From positions 1-64,000 of the forward strand of contig JBBSDP010000011.1 of assembly GCA_038240605.1 (NCBI GenBank): 64,000 nt of DNA, in the 5' to 3' direction. Of the stretch, positions 45,050-55,417 are shown piece by piece (within the stretch, counting starts at the first letter, position 1; each line of letters opens with the position of its first letter). Position numbers and translations under genes: made by a program. This DNA comes from JBBSDP01 sp038240605 (GTDB taxonomy: Bacteria; Planctomycetota; Phycisphaerae; Tepidisphaerales; Tepidisphaeraceae). A model generated the notes under the pieces. The model was not told the origin of the DNA. It did no database searches and saw only the letters and a program-made list of their open reading frames with translations.

Positions 45050-45294
45050 CGCGAGACCCGCGCGATTACAAGGTCGAGATCAGCGGCGGCTCGCAAGAGT
45101 CTGCCAAGCAGTCCGCGGGTTCGTCGCAGCGGCCCTTCCTCAGCGTTCACTTCGCCTGCTGCGGCGTCTACCAGCGCATCTACCGCGCTGCCGATGGCAA
45201 ATCGTACACCGGTCACTGCCCGCGCTGCGCCAAGCCGGTGCGATTCACCGTTGGCGAGGGCGGCAGCGACTGCCGGTTCTTCCGCGTTCAATAA
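45046..45294 (+). CDS. Small zinc-ribbon-like protein coupled to the cyclodeaminase gene
   Basis: An 82-residue protein. It holds HFACCGVYQRIYR followed by CPRCAKPVRF, two Cys pairs in a zinc-ribbon-like arrangement. No homologous family is recognised. The ATG overlaps the upstream stop (ATGA), so translation is coupled and the start is well supported. Its function is unknown; the conserved overlap suggests a role together with the cyclodeaminase-like enzyme. Confidence 0.65.
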   Translation: MTRDPRDYKVEISGGSQESAKQSAGSSQRPFLSVHFACCGVYQRIYRAADGKSYTGHCPRCAKPVRFTVGEGGSDCRFFRVQ

Positions 45295-45660
45295 CCAGGG
45301 GTGGGCCCCGATGGGGGACGGCCGGTCTCTTCATCGTGGCACCAGCGCCCTCGCCCTAGGACTGCGGTGCGCCGCCGATTCAGCACGAGCACAGCGACCT
45401 CACCCTAGAAAAGAGAAGCACGCTGCGCTCTTACTGATCTCGGTCGAGTCCGACCGAGGCGGCGTGCGTACACGCCTGCATGGGCGAGGGCGCCCATGCC
45501 ACGACATTTGCGAGTTTGATTGGGCACCTTCAATAGACCGTGTCGACGTCAACGCTTGAAGGCTGTCGGTCGGCCGGTAGCATGGGGAGGGACCAACGCC
45601 CGCGATGGCCACGGCTGGCCTCGTCGGCACGTTTGCCCGTAGACCCCGCGCGACAACAAC
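45295..45660. repeat. Intergenic region with a widely spaced inverted repeat
   Basis: 366 bp without a gene. The arms at 45334-45356 and 45482-45504 (23 bp each) pair with mismatches at three positions and are 125 bp apart. Their core GCGCCCTCGCCC resembles the hairpin at 21927-21986, so it is likely the same repeat family in a split form. The sequence between the arms shows nothing else recognisable. Confidence 0.6.
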
Positions 45661-46660
<1,000 letters not shown>

Positions 46661-46662
<2 letters not shown>

Positions 46663-47326
46663 CCGTTTTGCCGAGGGATACCTCGCTTACTGGGACGAAC
46701 TGCTCCGGCGGCACCCGAACATACTGATCGATAGTTGCGCCAGCGGCGGCCGGCGCAACGACCTGGAGACGCTGCGCCGCTCCGTCCCGCTGCTGCGCAG
46801 CGATTTCCGCTTCGAGCCCAACGGAACGCAGGGACACAACTACGGCATCTCGTTCTGGATGCCCTTCAACGGCACCGGCGTCGAGCCCGCCGATCCGTAC
46901 GTCATGCGCAGCCATTTCTGCGCCTGCTTCGCCTACGGCGGACCGTGCAACGATCCCAACTTCGACTTCGCCGGCCGCAATAGAGTCGCCCGCGAATGGC
47001 GTGAGGTGGCCGACAACTTCGTCCGCGGCGATTACTACCCCCTGACCGACTACAGCATCGCCGCCAACGTCTGGATGGCCTGGCAATTCAACCGCCCCGA
47101 CGCCGGCCACGGCGTGGTGCAGGCGTTTCGCCGGTCGGAGAGCCCGGGGAATGCTTCCTTATTGAAGTTGCGGGGGCTTAACCCGTCAGCGACGTACGAG
47201 ATTCACAGATCCGATATCGAAGGTGTCACACGGGCCGGCCGAGGTGAATTGACCGAGACGGGCTTGAAGGTTTCACTGCCGCAACGCGCTTCAGCGGCCA
47301 CGGTGCAATACCGCCGGATACCTTAG
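46661..47326 (+). pseudogene. 5'-truncated GH36 alpha-galactosidase
   Basis: The frame from 46661 encodes only the C-terminal part of a GH36-type alpha-galactosidase: YLAYWDELLRRHPN, IDSCASGGRRNDLETLRR (acid/base region), TQGHNYGISFWMPF, and a beta-sandwich domain to the stop. About 450 N-terminal residues with the nucleophile motif are missing, and homologous sequence starts at once after the UDP-xylose synthase stop (46660-46662). A deletion or recombination that fused the two loci is the likely cause. An internal ATG (46859) could start a fragment but not an enzyme. Confidence 0.75.
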
Positions 47327-47518
47327 CGGGGCTTCTGTTCAGGCTGAATCGCGAGCAACAACTTCAGTGAGTGCCGACGAACGACGGGTGCCGGCAGGCC
47401 GTCGAGGGCGGGCCACCGTTATCTCGTACTGTCGTCTCTCTTAAGTTTGGTTAGCCCATGCGGATCCGACGATAGATTTTGTGTCACGATTTGGATCCAT
47501 GTGAACGGGCGTGTTAAG

Positions 47519-47797
47519 ATGGCGGTCATGAGGACGACGATGAACGTGTCGCTCCCCCCCGAGCTGAAGGACTGGGTCGACCAGCAGGTGAAGGCAGGCG
47601 GCTATGGGACGGCGAGCGAATATCTCCGTGACATGCTGAGGCGGGCACGTGAGCGGCAGGTTCGCCGACGGCTCGACGAATCGTTAGCCGAAGCCATCGA
47701 AGACGGCGCATCAGTTGTGATGGACGATGACGATTGGAATTCGATCCGGCGGGCCGCCCGGGCATCAGTCACCCGACCCGGCAAGAATCGCCGATGA
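47519..47797 (+). CDS. ParD-like ribbon-helix-helix antitoxin (orphan)
   Basis: A 92-residue antitoxin of the ParD/CC2985 type: an N-terminal ribbon-helix-helix (MRTTMNVSLPPELKDWVDQQ, then YGTASEYLRDMLRRA), then an acidic helix that would cover the toxin. ATG 47519 (MAVMRTT) is preferred; 47528 also possible. Its stop overlaps the start of a ParE-like fragment as ATGA. The toxin is cut short (next entry), so this is an orphan antitoxin or relic. It can still be a DNA-binding autoregulator. Confidence 0.8.
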   Translation: MAVMRTTMNVSLPPELKDWVDQQVKAGGYGTASEYLRDMLRRARERQVRRRLDESLAEAIEDGASVVMDDDDWNSIRRAARASVTRPGKNRR

Positions 47798-47856
47798 GCC
47801 GCGAACTCCGCCGCACAGCTCAGGTTCGCCGCGACCTGATCAAGAATCATACCGCC
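47794..47856 (+). pseudogene. ParE-like toxin fragment
   Basis: Begins at the ATG overlapping the antitoxin stop. About twenty residues, MSRELRRTAQVRRDLIKNH, match the start of RelE/ParE toxins (RRTxxArxDL), then the frame diverges into the complement of the next gene, whose 3' end is at 47847. The core and catalytic basic residues are missing. The normal toxin is about 95-100 residues, so this is a truncated relic. Confidence 0.6.
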
Positions 47857-49079
47857 ACGCGCCGCGGCGCTGGCTCAATGGCCTCTGACGCCGGGGCGCC
47901 GGGCGATCGCGAGCTTCTTCGGCTGACCAGCTCTTCCAGCAACCCCCTCACCGTCTGTCCCGCCGTCTTCCAGTTCAGGCGGGTCTCGTATTCGTTGAAG
48001 CTGGAGATGGCCAGCTCGCGGTAACGCGTGGGGTTGGACATAAGGCCGGCGATGTACGACACGTACTCGTCCAGGCTGGCATCGCGCTCGAAGGCGCGGC
48101 CGTTGATGTCGTCGCGGATCGCCGTGGGAATGCCGCCCACGGCGCGGGCGAGGGCCGGCGTGCCGAAGGAATTGGCCTCCGCGAAGACAAGTCCGAAACA
48201 TTCCGCCCGCGAAGGGACCAGCAGGAAATGGTGGCTGCCGAGCAGCTCGTCCATCTGCCGCGCGCCCTCCGGCGTGGATTTTCTGATGAAGCCGAGCGGC
48301 TTCACGTAATCCGGCAGCAAGACGTCGGCGGGCGGGGTGCAGCCGACCAGCGTCAGTTCCGCCTTCACGCCGGCCGCGTTCAGCCGCTGGGCGACGCGGA
48401 CCGCGGTGTCGGCGCCCTTTCGGTGCCAGTCAACGCCGACGAACAACAGCTTGCAGGTGTCGAACGTTCGTGCGTCGATCAGCTTTCTCACGTCCGCAAA
48501 CGTGCGGTTGCTCTCGATGCAGGGACCGACCGGCACCACCTTCACCTTGGCAGGATCGACGTCGTAATTGGCGACGGCGGTTCGGGCCGCCCAGTCCGAC
48601 CAGTAGAGCGCCAGCGAGGCGCGCTGAAGCGCGTTGCGCTCGTTGGTGAGGCCGTTCTTGATCGTCGCCTCGGTCAGGTACCGGCTGCTGAACTCCGGGT
48701 AAAAATCGAGCGCGCCCGAGAAGGTGGCGTCGGTCCAGAAGACCATCGGCACGTCAGTTTCCACGTAAGCGATCGGCTGGGAGCAGGGGCTGATGGCGCT
48801 GAAGATGATGTCGTAGTTCTTCCCGCGAATCTTCTGCTCGATCTGCCGCGCGTAGTGCTGCAACATCGCCGGCTCGCGGTTGCGGCTGTGGCGCCGGTTG
48901 AACAGGCCCTTGTAGTAGGCTTGGCGCAGGCGGTAGTAGTAGTGCCGCGACTCGGTGAGCGGGCCAAGGTAATCGACCTCGAACCCCTGATCCTTCAGGC
49001 AGCGAGCCTGGTAATACCCCATGCTCGCGAAGATCGCGGGATCCTGGGCATCGTAAAACGACGCGAAGGCAATTTTCAT
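47847..49079 (-). CDS. Family 4 glycosyltransferase
   Basis: A 410-residue GT-B glycosyltransferase. The N-terminal domain starts MKIAFASFYDAQDPAIFASM; the C-terminal domain has LLFVGVDWHRKGADTA (the donor phosphate-binding region) and the C-terminal FLLVPSRAECFGLVFAEA with the Glu-containing motif. The sugar and acceptor cannot be told. It starts 18 bp after the flippase 3 stop, so the two form an operon for one glycan. Its 3' end runs into the broken toxin gene. Confidence 0.88.
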   Translation of the reverse strand: MKIAFASFYDAQDPAIFASMGYYQARCLKDQGFEVDYLGPLTESRHYYYRLRQAYYKGLFNRRHSRNREPAMLQHYARQIEQKIRGKNYDIIFSAISPCSQPIAYVETDVPMVFWTDATFSGALDFYPEFSSRYLTEATIKNGLTNERNALQRASLALYWSDWAARTAVANYDVDPAKVKVVPVGPCIESNRTFADVRKLIDARTFDTCKLLFVGVDWHRKGADTAVRVAQRLNAAGVKAELTLVGCTPPADVLLPDYVKPLGFIRKSTPEGARQMDELLGSHHFLLVPSRAECFGLVFAEANSFGTPALARAVGGIPTAIRDDINGRAFERDASLDEYVSYIAGLMSNPTRYRELAISSFNEYETRLNWKTAGQTVRGLLEELVSRRSSRSPGAPASEAIEPAPRRVAV

Positions 49080-49097
49080 AACGTCCCTGATAAATCC

Positions 49098-50498
49098 CTA
49101 GGTGGCCGCCGCTGGTGATGCTGCGCCCGGCGGCCACGGCTCCCGAGGCATGAACGAGTCGGCCGCGTGCGGCGGCTTGCCAGGATTACGGAACGCGCGA
49201 CGCAACAGTTCGAGCAGCGCGACCAGGCGGGCGACGTTGGTGATGGCGCCACCGAAAATCGCCCCGAACGCACCCCACATGTAGGTCATCGGCCAGCTCA
49301 CCGCCCCCGCGGTGATCGTACAGACGGTTTGCGCCACGAAGCTCGACTTACTCTGCTCCAGCGCGTTCAGGAGCGACATCAGCACGTTGCCGACGTACAC
49401 GAGGGCGTATCCCACCACGAAGATGCGCACCGCGGTTGCATGCCCCTGGTAATCCGGGTTCCGATAAATCAGCCAGGTGATCCGCTCCGGGAACAGTCCC
49501 AGCACCAGGAAGAACGGCAGCAGCATCACCGCGCCCATCACACCGTAGCGGAATGCCACGCGTCCCGCGGCGCGAATGCCGCCGTGGCTGTTGGCCTGGG
49601 CACAGGCAGGCAGGATCAACCCCTGAATGCTGATCATCAACGGGTTGGCGAACTTCATCAGCCCGCCCAGCGCGCCAAAGAGCGCGACCTCGCGGTCGCC
49701 GTGAGTTACCGCCAGCAGGAGCGTGTAGCCATATCCGGTGGCGATGCCGACGAAGCTCGCCAGCACGATCCACCGGCCCAGCTCCCAGGCGCGCACGCCA
49801 AATCTCCAGACGGTGCGGCGGGTGATCGATCGCAAGCCGATCTGCGACAACTGAAGGATTGCCCCCGCGGCGGACGTGGCCGCCATCACGATAAACACGT
49901 ACTCGAGCGAAAGCCGGTGCGTCGCCCCTCTGGGCCCGCCCGTCAGGCGCGGCATGAAAACAAAGGCGGCGATGAGCGCCGCCTGCCCCAGGTAGCTGAT
50001 CGCATCACCCCAGAGCGCGTCGCGGAAGCGAAGGTGGGCCATCAAGCCGCGCCGGACTGTTTCCTGGACCTGCCAAAGGACCATCGCCAGGATCGCGAGC
50101 AGCCAGGGGAAAAACTGGTGCGTCAGTCCGCCGGCCAGTGCCATCCCCAGACCCATTATGGCGCCCATGATTGTCGTCATGGCGAGGCTTGCGCCGGTGT
50201 AGCGTTGGAGGCGCTGCACGTTGACCGAGGCCCCGCGGACCGAGAGGGGGTAGACCACGAGGGCTGCCTGGAGGCTGTTGAGGAAGAAGATCGTTTCCAG
50301 GATGACGTTGAAGCGGCCGAACGTGGCGGTCTCAAGACCGCGCCCCAGCAGCACGACCGTCACCATGTTTCCGAGGCTGACGACCCCCTGGTCGGCCATG
50401 GCCCAAAGCGCGCGCTTCTTTCCCCCACCGCCAGCCGGAACCGGGGCTTGCTGCGACTGAGATACCGATGCAGGCGGTTTATCGATATCGGACAACAC
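49098..50498 (-). CDS. Polysaccharide flippase-like membrane protein (paralog 3)
   Basis: A multi-pass protein of about 466 residues in the MOP flippase superfamily. The shared landmarks with paralogs 1 and 2 are LWAMADQGVVS, YPLSVRGA and QETVRRGL. The start is probably GTG 50498 (or TTG 50495), since GGGAG is next to it; the frame is open to 50666 but the extra residues look non-coding. It precedes the GT4 gene by 18 bp, so it likely exports the glycan made with that enzyme and perhaps UDP-xylose from the nearby synthase. Confidence 0.78.
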   Translation of the reverse strand: MLSDIDKPPASVSQSQQAPVPAGGGGKKRALWAMADQGVVSLGNMVTVVLLGRGLETATFGRFNVILETIFFLNSLQAALVVYPLSVRGASVNVQRLQRYTGASLAMTTIMGAIMGLGMALAGGLTHQFFPWLLAILAMVLWQVQETVRRGLMAHLRFRDALWGDAISYLGQAALIAAFVFMPRLTGGPRGATHRLSLEYVFIVMAATSAAGAILQLSQIGLRSITRRTVWRFGVRAWELGRWIVLASFVGIATGYGYTLLLAVTHGDREVALFGALGGLMKFANPLMISIQGLILPACAQANSHGGIRAAGRVAFRYGVMGAVMLLPFFLVLGLFPERITWLIYRNPDYQGHATAVRIFVVGYALVYVGNVLMSLLNALEQSKSSFVAQTVCTITAGAVSWPMTYMWGAFGAIFGGAITNVARLVALLELLRRAFRNPGKPPHAADSFMPREPWPPGAASPAAAT

Positions 50499-50734
50499 GA
50501 TCTCCCGAAGATGCAGCAAATAAACCGACCTTCGATGACAACAGCACTTATCGCTGCATCGGCCAGATAACTGCCCAATGTTAAAGCGATGATTTCCGTC
50601 GGTTATTCGGACATTGGGCCGGCGGGGTTCCGAGTATTCGATACTCGGACCCTGCCCCGAACGCAATTGAGATTTACCCGATCAGCCCGCTCATGAGCCG
50701 TGCGTATGGCCACAAGGCGGTGCGATGGACGCGC

Positions 50735-52423
50735 TTACCGCATTCCAATCACGAGCAGCTGCGAACAGATAACCGGCGTGAGCATCGCGAGCGGGGCGAC
50801 TGCGGCGTAGGCCACCGAGGGGGCCTCGGAACGGGCCATATCGTTGGCAAAAACCAGCGCCGGCGAGCTGGTCATGGCGCCAGCTACCCAGCCGGACAGC
50901 GTCACGAAATTCATCTTGTAATGCACCCGTGCCCACCAGCCGACGACCAGGATCGGGATCATTGAGATCGCCGCGCCCCAGCACACCAGTGCCAGCCCGC
51001 CGCCGCTGGCGACGTTCTGGATAAAATGGTCGCCGGACGAAAGTCCGACGCACGCCAGGAAAACCGCCAGCCCAAAATCGCGAAAAAGCTGGTTCGCCGC
51101 CGCGGGCATGTACCAGACCACCGAGCCGATGTTCCCGAGCTGCGAGAGGACGATCGCGGCGATCATCGGCCCGCCCGCCAAGCCGACGCGCATGGCGGTG
51201 CTCAGCCCCGGCACCTTGAGCGGGATGCTCCCGACCATCACCCCGATCACGATCCCCAGGAAAATCGGGATGAGCTGCGAGTGATTCAGCCGTTCCTCTG
51301 AGTTTCCTAGTTCCGCCTCGATCATCTTGAGGCCTTCTTCCGGTCCGATCGCGGTCACGTGATCGCCGAACTGAAGCTTGAACGACGCGGTCGGTGTCAG
51401 CTCGACGCCCGAGCGATTCACGCTGGCGATGGTGACGCCGGTGCGACGGCGGAATTCCAGCTCGCGAAGCGGGCGGCGCAGCACGTGGGTGCGCGTCACG
51501 ACCAGCTCCTCGCGTTTTACGTCGCCCGTGGCGCTCCCCAGGTCAAACGATCCGGTTCGGCCCATCTGGGCGACCAGCTCGTCGAGCACCGGCTTGGGAC
51601 CGACGGCACGGAAGACGTCACCCACGTGAATTTTCGTATCGCCGTTCGGCACGCTCACAACGCGATCGCGCAGCAGCCGGCTGAAGATCACGTTGCCGAA
51701 CTGGAGGAGCGGGTGCTCGCTGAGCGGGATGCCGACGTGCACGGCCCGCGTGATCTCAAAATCGACCGTGGCCACGGGCGGCCGCTGCGCTGCCTCTTCG
51801 GCGGTCAGTTGCGCCAGCTCGTCGGGCACATGAATGCGGAAGATCCACCGGAGCAGCACGATCGCGAAGATCGGCCCGACGATGCCGAAGGGATAGGTGA
51901 CGGCGTATGCTCGACCCGCCTGGTCCATCGCGTGCGTCGCCGTCCGCTCGCGCAACGGATCGTTGGCGAGGGCATTCCGGATCGCGTCCTGCCCGGCGGC
52001 GAGGCCGGGCGTCGTGGTAAACGCACCCGAATAGAGACCCGGGGCGCTGGCGCGGGGAAGGTGAAAGATGAGGACGACCGCCAGCGTCATCGCCGCTCCA
52101 AGTCCCACCGCCCAGACCGACAGGAGGTTGAGGCGCAGCCCTTCGGACTTGAAGGACGAGGCGAACCCGGGTCCCATCTGTAGGCCGATCGCATACGCGA
52201 AAATCACCAGACCAAAGTCCCGGAGGAAGGAGAGCACCGTCTCATTGACAGTCCACCCGATCTGGCCAAAGAGGAGCGATGAGAAGAGCACGCCGCTGAT
52301 CCCCAGTCGGATGCCCAGGACGCGGACGTTCCCAAGGGCCAATCCCAGCGCCACGGCGAGCGCGAGGATCGCCATGCCTCCGGCAACCGATCCTTCGCGG
52401 AGCAATTCGCTAAGCCAATCCAT
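50735..52423 (-). CDS. AspT/YidE-type transporter (AAEx family)
   Basis: A 562-residue membrane protein with two blocks of about five helices, the AspT-YidE-YbjL duplication (first near 1-190, second near 380-562), separated by two TrkA-C type regulatory domains (about 215-370; blocks RDRVVSVPNGDTKIHVGD and HVTAIGPEEGL). Relatives exchange aspartate and alanine, but many are uncharacterised. Length is normal. Probably a secondary transporter of dicarboxylate or amino acid type, inferred by family. Leftward, with no clear operon partner. Confidence 0.85.
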   Translation of the reverse strand: MDWLSELLREGSVAGGMAILALAVALGLALGNVRVLGIRLGISGVLFSSLLFGQIGWTVNETVLSFLRDFGLVIFAYAIGLQMGPGFASSFKSEGLRLNLLSVWAVGLGAAMTLAVVLIFHLPRASAPGLYSGAFTTTPGLAAGQDAIRNALANDPLRERTATHAMDQAGRAYAVTYPFGIVGPIFAIVLLRWIFRIHVPDELAQLTAEEAAQRPPVATVDFEITRAVHVGIPLSEHPLLQFGNVIFSRLLRDRVVSVPNGDTKIHVGDVFRAVGPKPVLDELVAQMGRTGSFDLGSATGDVKREELVVTRTHVLRRPLRELEFRRRTGVTIASVNRSGVELTPTASFKLQFGDHVTAIGPEEGLKMIEAELGNSEERLNHSQLIPIFLGIVIGVMVGSIPLKVPGLSTAMRVGLAGGPMIAAIVLSQLGNIGSVVWYMPAAANQLFRDFGLAVFLACVGLSSGDHFIQNVASGGGLALVCWGAAISMIPILVVGWWARVHYKMNFVTLSGWVAGAMTSSPALVFANDMARSEAPSVAYAAVAPLAMLTPVICSQLLVIGMR

Positions 52424-52587
52424 GAATGGAAATCACCCAGACCCGCCCGCGGGACCACGGCAGCACATCGCCCCAGCGACGCACGCAGGGCAATAGAACA
52501 AGGGCGGCTTACCGCCTCGATCTCTATCGGAAACCCGACGACCGCGCCTCCACCACTTAACACGGGGCGAGGGTGATGAAGGAATAT

Positions 52588-53334
52588 CTACTTTGAATCG
52601 CCGATCGGTGGGAGCACCGGCGTCAGGATCGAGGTCCACAGCTCGTATCCCGCGCGGTTCATGTGTAAACGATCGTCGCGAAATAATTCCGGACGTGGCT
52701 TTCCGTCGGCGTTGAGCATCGGTTGGAAAACGTCGACATACGTCATCGTCGGATCGTGGGCGATCCAATCGGCGATCAACGTGTTCGCCGCACGGACTTT
52801 TTCCACGATCGGCCACCGCACCGGACTCGGCTTGATCGAGACAAAAATGATCGGGACTTTCGACAGGTCCTTTCGCACCAAGGCCACGAACGCCTGAAAA
52901 TCCTCGAACACCTGCTGCGGCGTTTCCCCGCCGGCCAGGTCGTTGTCCCCGGCATACAGGACGATTCGGGCCGGATGATAGGGAATGACGATCCGGCCGG
53001 CGTATCGCGTGGCATCCTCGATCCGCGAACCGCCAAATCCCCGGTTGATGACCGCGAGCTTGGGAAAGTCCGCCGCCAGCGTTGACCAGAACCGAATGCT
53101 GGAGCTTCCGATAAACAGCGTCGCGCCGGCCGGCGGCGCCTGCTTCGCATCCGCCGCCTCGAATGCCTGAACTTCGCCGGCGAATGGCCCATCTGACGGC
53201 GCAGTCGCTGGGCCAGCGACCGAGGAGCCGGCAAACCCTGCGCACATCACGACCAGCGCCAACACAAGGGCCGACGCGCCCGAACGAGCCGGCCCAGGAA
53301 GCGCAACCGACCGCCACTGCCGTCTAAATTTCAT
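52588..53334 (-). CDS. Exported SGNH/GDSL-type hydrolase
   Basis: A 248-residue exported hydrolase. A signal peptide (LVLALVVMCAGFAGSSVA) and a Pro-Ala linker precede the SGNH fold: block I FIGSSSIRFW (catalytic Ser about 78), block II NRGFGG, block III AGDNDL, block V DDRLHMN with Asp and His. It would cleave ester bonds in carbohydrate or lipid. ATG 53334 is chosen because AAAGGTGAT upstream matches the 16S 3' end very well. It is divergent from the DUF4442 gene. Confidence 0.85.
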   Translation of the reverse strand: MKFRRQWRSVALPGPARSGASALVLALVVMCAGFAGSSVAGPATAPSDGPFAGEVQAFEAADAKQAPPAGATLFIGSSSIRFWSTLAADFPKLAVINRGFGGSRIEDATRYAGRIVIPYHPARIVLYAGDNDLAGGETPQQVFEDFQAFVALVRKDLSKVPIIFVSIKPSPVRWPIVEKVRAANTLIADWIAHDPTMTYVDVFQPMLNADGKPRPELFRDDRLHMNRAGYELWTSILTPVLPPIGDSK

Positions 53335-53456
53335 TTTTTGAATCACCTTTCGTCCACCCGCCCGTGGCTGACGTATACCATATCATCGGCTTGAGGTTCG
53401 AGCATTGTGCGCATGCGTTCGATCCGTTACAGATACGCTCCCCAGCGCTCAGGACT

Positions 53457-54167
53457 ATGGCGATGACCTCAATGCAAGTGACCGCGACGGCTGTTGAAGT
53501 TGAGGGTCGAGAAGGGTCGGCTTCGCACGCCGCGCCGATCCGTTCGTCGCCGAGTCCCATTTTTGCAGAGACCCCGCCAACCCACGATGCGGCGGCGCAA
53601 GCCCTCGCCGAGCGTGCGGCGATTCACGGTACCGGCCCCAAGACGCTCTTCGACCGGATTGAAGCCTTCGTCAGCCGCCTGTCCGTCCGCGACAATTTCT
53701 GGCACAGCGTCTGTTCGTTCATCTGGCTTCCGCTCGCCTTCTTCAGCGGCATTCGGATGAAGCAGATTGATCCCAAGACCTTCGCGGCCGTGTTGCCGTT
53801 TCGTCGGTTCAACCGCAACTGGTACCGCGCCATGGCCGGGGGCGCCTTGCTCGCCAATTCCGAGATCGCCGGCGGGATGTACGTCTTCGGAACCTGCGGC
53901 GGCGATTACACGGTCGTCTGCAAGCACCTCGAGTACAAGTTCCTCCGACCCTGCTTCGGCCCCGCGGTCTATCGCATGACGCCGCGGGAAAATCTCCAGG
54001 CCCTCATGGCCACGCGCAGCGAATTTAACGTGACGCTCGACCTGGACGTCCTACAGCAGGGATTTCGTCCTGGCGAGCGCGATAAACGCGTGGGCCAGTG
54101 CGTCGCGATCTTCCACGTGACGCCCAAGGCACAGTACAAGTCGAAGCGCGCCCGCCGGGGAAAGTAG
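53457..54167 (+). CDS. DUF4442-like hotdog-fold protein
   Basis: A 236-residue protein with a C-terminal hotdog domain of the DUF4442 (YiiD C-domain-like) type: IDPKTFAAVLPFRRFNRN, a GGALLANSEIAGGMY helix, and the closing beta strands (RVGQCVAIFHVTP). About 90 residues before the domain are low complexity. Hotdog proteins are mostly thioesterases; activity is not established for this group. The start is uncertain: ATG 53457 and nearby ATGs are in frame, while codons back to 53364 look non-coding. Confidence 0.6.
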   Translation: MAMTSMQVTATAVEVEGREGSASHAAPIRSSPSPIFAETPPTHDAAAQALAERAAIHGTGPKTLFDRIEAFVSRLSVRDNFWHSVCSFIWLPLAFFSGIRMKQIDPKTFAAVLPFRRFNRNWYRAMAGGALLANSEIAGGMYVFGTCGGDYTVVCKHLEYKFLRPCFGPAVYRMTPRENLQALMATRSEFNVTLDLDVLQQGFRPGERDKRVGQCVAIFHVTPKAQYKSKRARRGK

Positions 54168-54181
54168 AGAGGGCGACGCGC

Positions 54182-55366
54182 GTGGAACCCGCCTCGTCAC
54201 GCTCGGCATGGGGGACCGTGGGCTGGGGCATTTTTCTCGCCACATCCTGGACGTGGTGCATCGGCATGTTCCTGCCGGTGCTCTTGGTGCGCGATTACGG
54301 GCTGGCCGGGTTCATCGCCTTCGCCGTCCCCAACATCCTCGGCGCCGCCGCGATAGGCACGGTGCTGGCCACGCCCGAGGTGAGCCGGCGGGTCGTCGCG
54401 GACCATCACACGGCTTGCATTGCCTTCTCGGTCGTCACGATTCTCTTCCACGCCTTCTTCTTGAGCTGGATGGTGCGCGGCCTGATTGGCATGGAGGGGT
54501 TCTGGATCACGATCGCACTCACGCTGGCCATGTTCCTCTTCAATCGCCGTGATCGCTCGGCGCGTTGGCTAGCCGTACTGATCTTCCTCATTTCGATCGG
54601 TCTGTTCGTCCTGGCGGTGACGAGCAGCTCAGAAATTCCGTTTGAACGATGGATGCATTCAGCTCCGACGCTGAACCTGCTCGGTCTTGTGGTGGTGTCC
54701 GCATTCGGGTTCATCTTCTGCCCCTACCTCGACCTCACCTTCCATCGCGCACGACAGGCCAACGCGGCACGTCCCGGCGCGGCTGCGTTCCTACTCGGGT
54801 TTGTGGTGTTCTTCCCGGCGATGATCGGCTTCACCCTCTGGTACGCTCCGCGCCTGATCCCCGGCACGTGGAACGCTATCGGGCCCGCCCTGGCCGGGTT
54901 GATCGCCGCTCACCTGATGCTTCAGACGGCGCTGACGGTGTCGCTGCACGCACGCGCCTTGATGACGCGCACCAGTGGTGGGAGCGAAGGACGATCCCCA
55001 ATGCTCGCGATCGGCGTATGCGCCCTTGCCATCACGTTGGCCGCCCTTCCCTTCGCCGCACGCGAACTGTTGCGCAGCGAACAGATTTATCGACTGTTCC
55101 TTTATTTCTACGCCCTGCCATTCCCGGCGTACGTGTGGCTCTGCATGATCCCCCGCGGCCGTGCCGCAGCGCCGACTCAGCGCGCGTGGATCACCCTTGC
55201 GGTGGCCGTCGCCATCGCCACCCCGTTCTTCTGGTTCGCGTTCCTTAACGATCGGATGGTGTTGGTCTTTCCGGCGGTCGCACTGGTGCTGGCGTCGCGA
55301 CTCGCCCTGCCACGCGATCGCCACCTCCGGGACGCCGACTTCACGCCGGCGACTCAAACGCCTTGA
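54182..55366 (+). CDS. Multi-pass membrane protein of unknown function
   Basis: A 394-residue protein with about 11-12 predicted membrane helices. The N-terminal helices (LATSWTWCIGMFLPVLLVRD, GFIAFAVPNILGAAAIGTVL) have the Gly-rich look of transporter cores, but I cannot name a family. GTG 54182 is chosen, with GAGAGGG upstream, 14 bp after the stop of the DUF4442 gene; the two probably form an operon. It may be a transporter, but no substrate can be suggested. Confidence 0.65.
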   Translation: MEPASSRSAWGTVGWGIFLATSWTWCIGMFLPVLLVRDYGLAGFIAFAVPNILGAAAIGTVLATPEVSRRVVADHHTACIAFSVVTILFHAFFLSWMVRGLIGMEGFWITIALTLAMFLFNRRDRSARWLAVLIFLISIGLFVLAVTSSSEIPFERWMHSAPTLNLLGLVVVSAFGFIFCPYLDLTFHRARQANAARPGAAAFLLGFVVFFPAMIGFTLWYAPRLIPGTWNAIGPALAGLIAAHLMLQTALTVSLHARALMTRTSGGSEGRSPMLAIGVCALAITLAALPFAARELLRSEQIYRLFLYFYALPFPAYVWLCMIPRGRAAAPTQRAWITLAVAVAIATPFFWFAFLNDRMVLVFPAVALVLASRLALPRDRHLRDADFTPATQTP

Positions 55367-55417
55367 GCTCCTTGGGGGTTTAACGTGTCTCGCGATTCCT
55401 CCGTGGTGAATCAGGCC

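Noticed and set aside
50691..51053. Leftward 120-codon frame at the end of the AspT-like gene
   Set aside because: It is a different frame of the same strand over a conserved transporter gene; no independent start signal.
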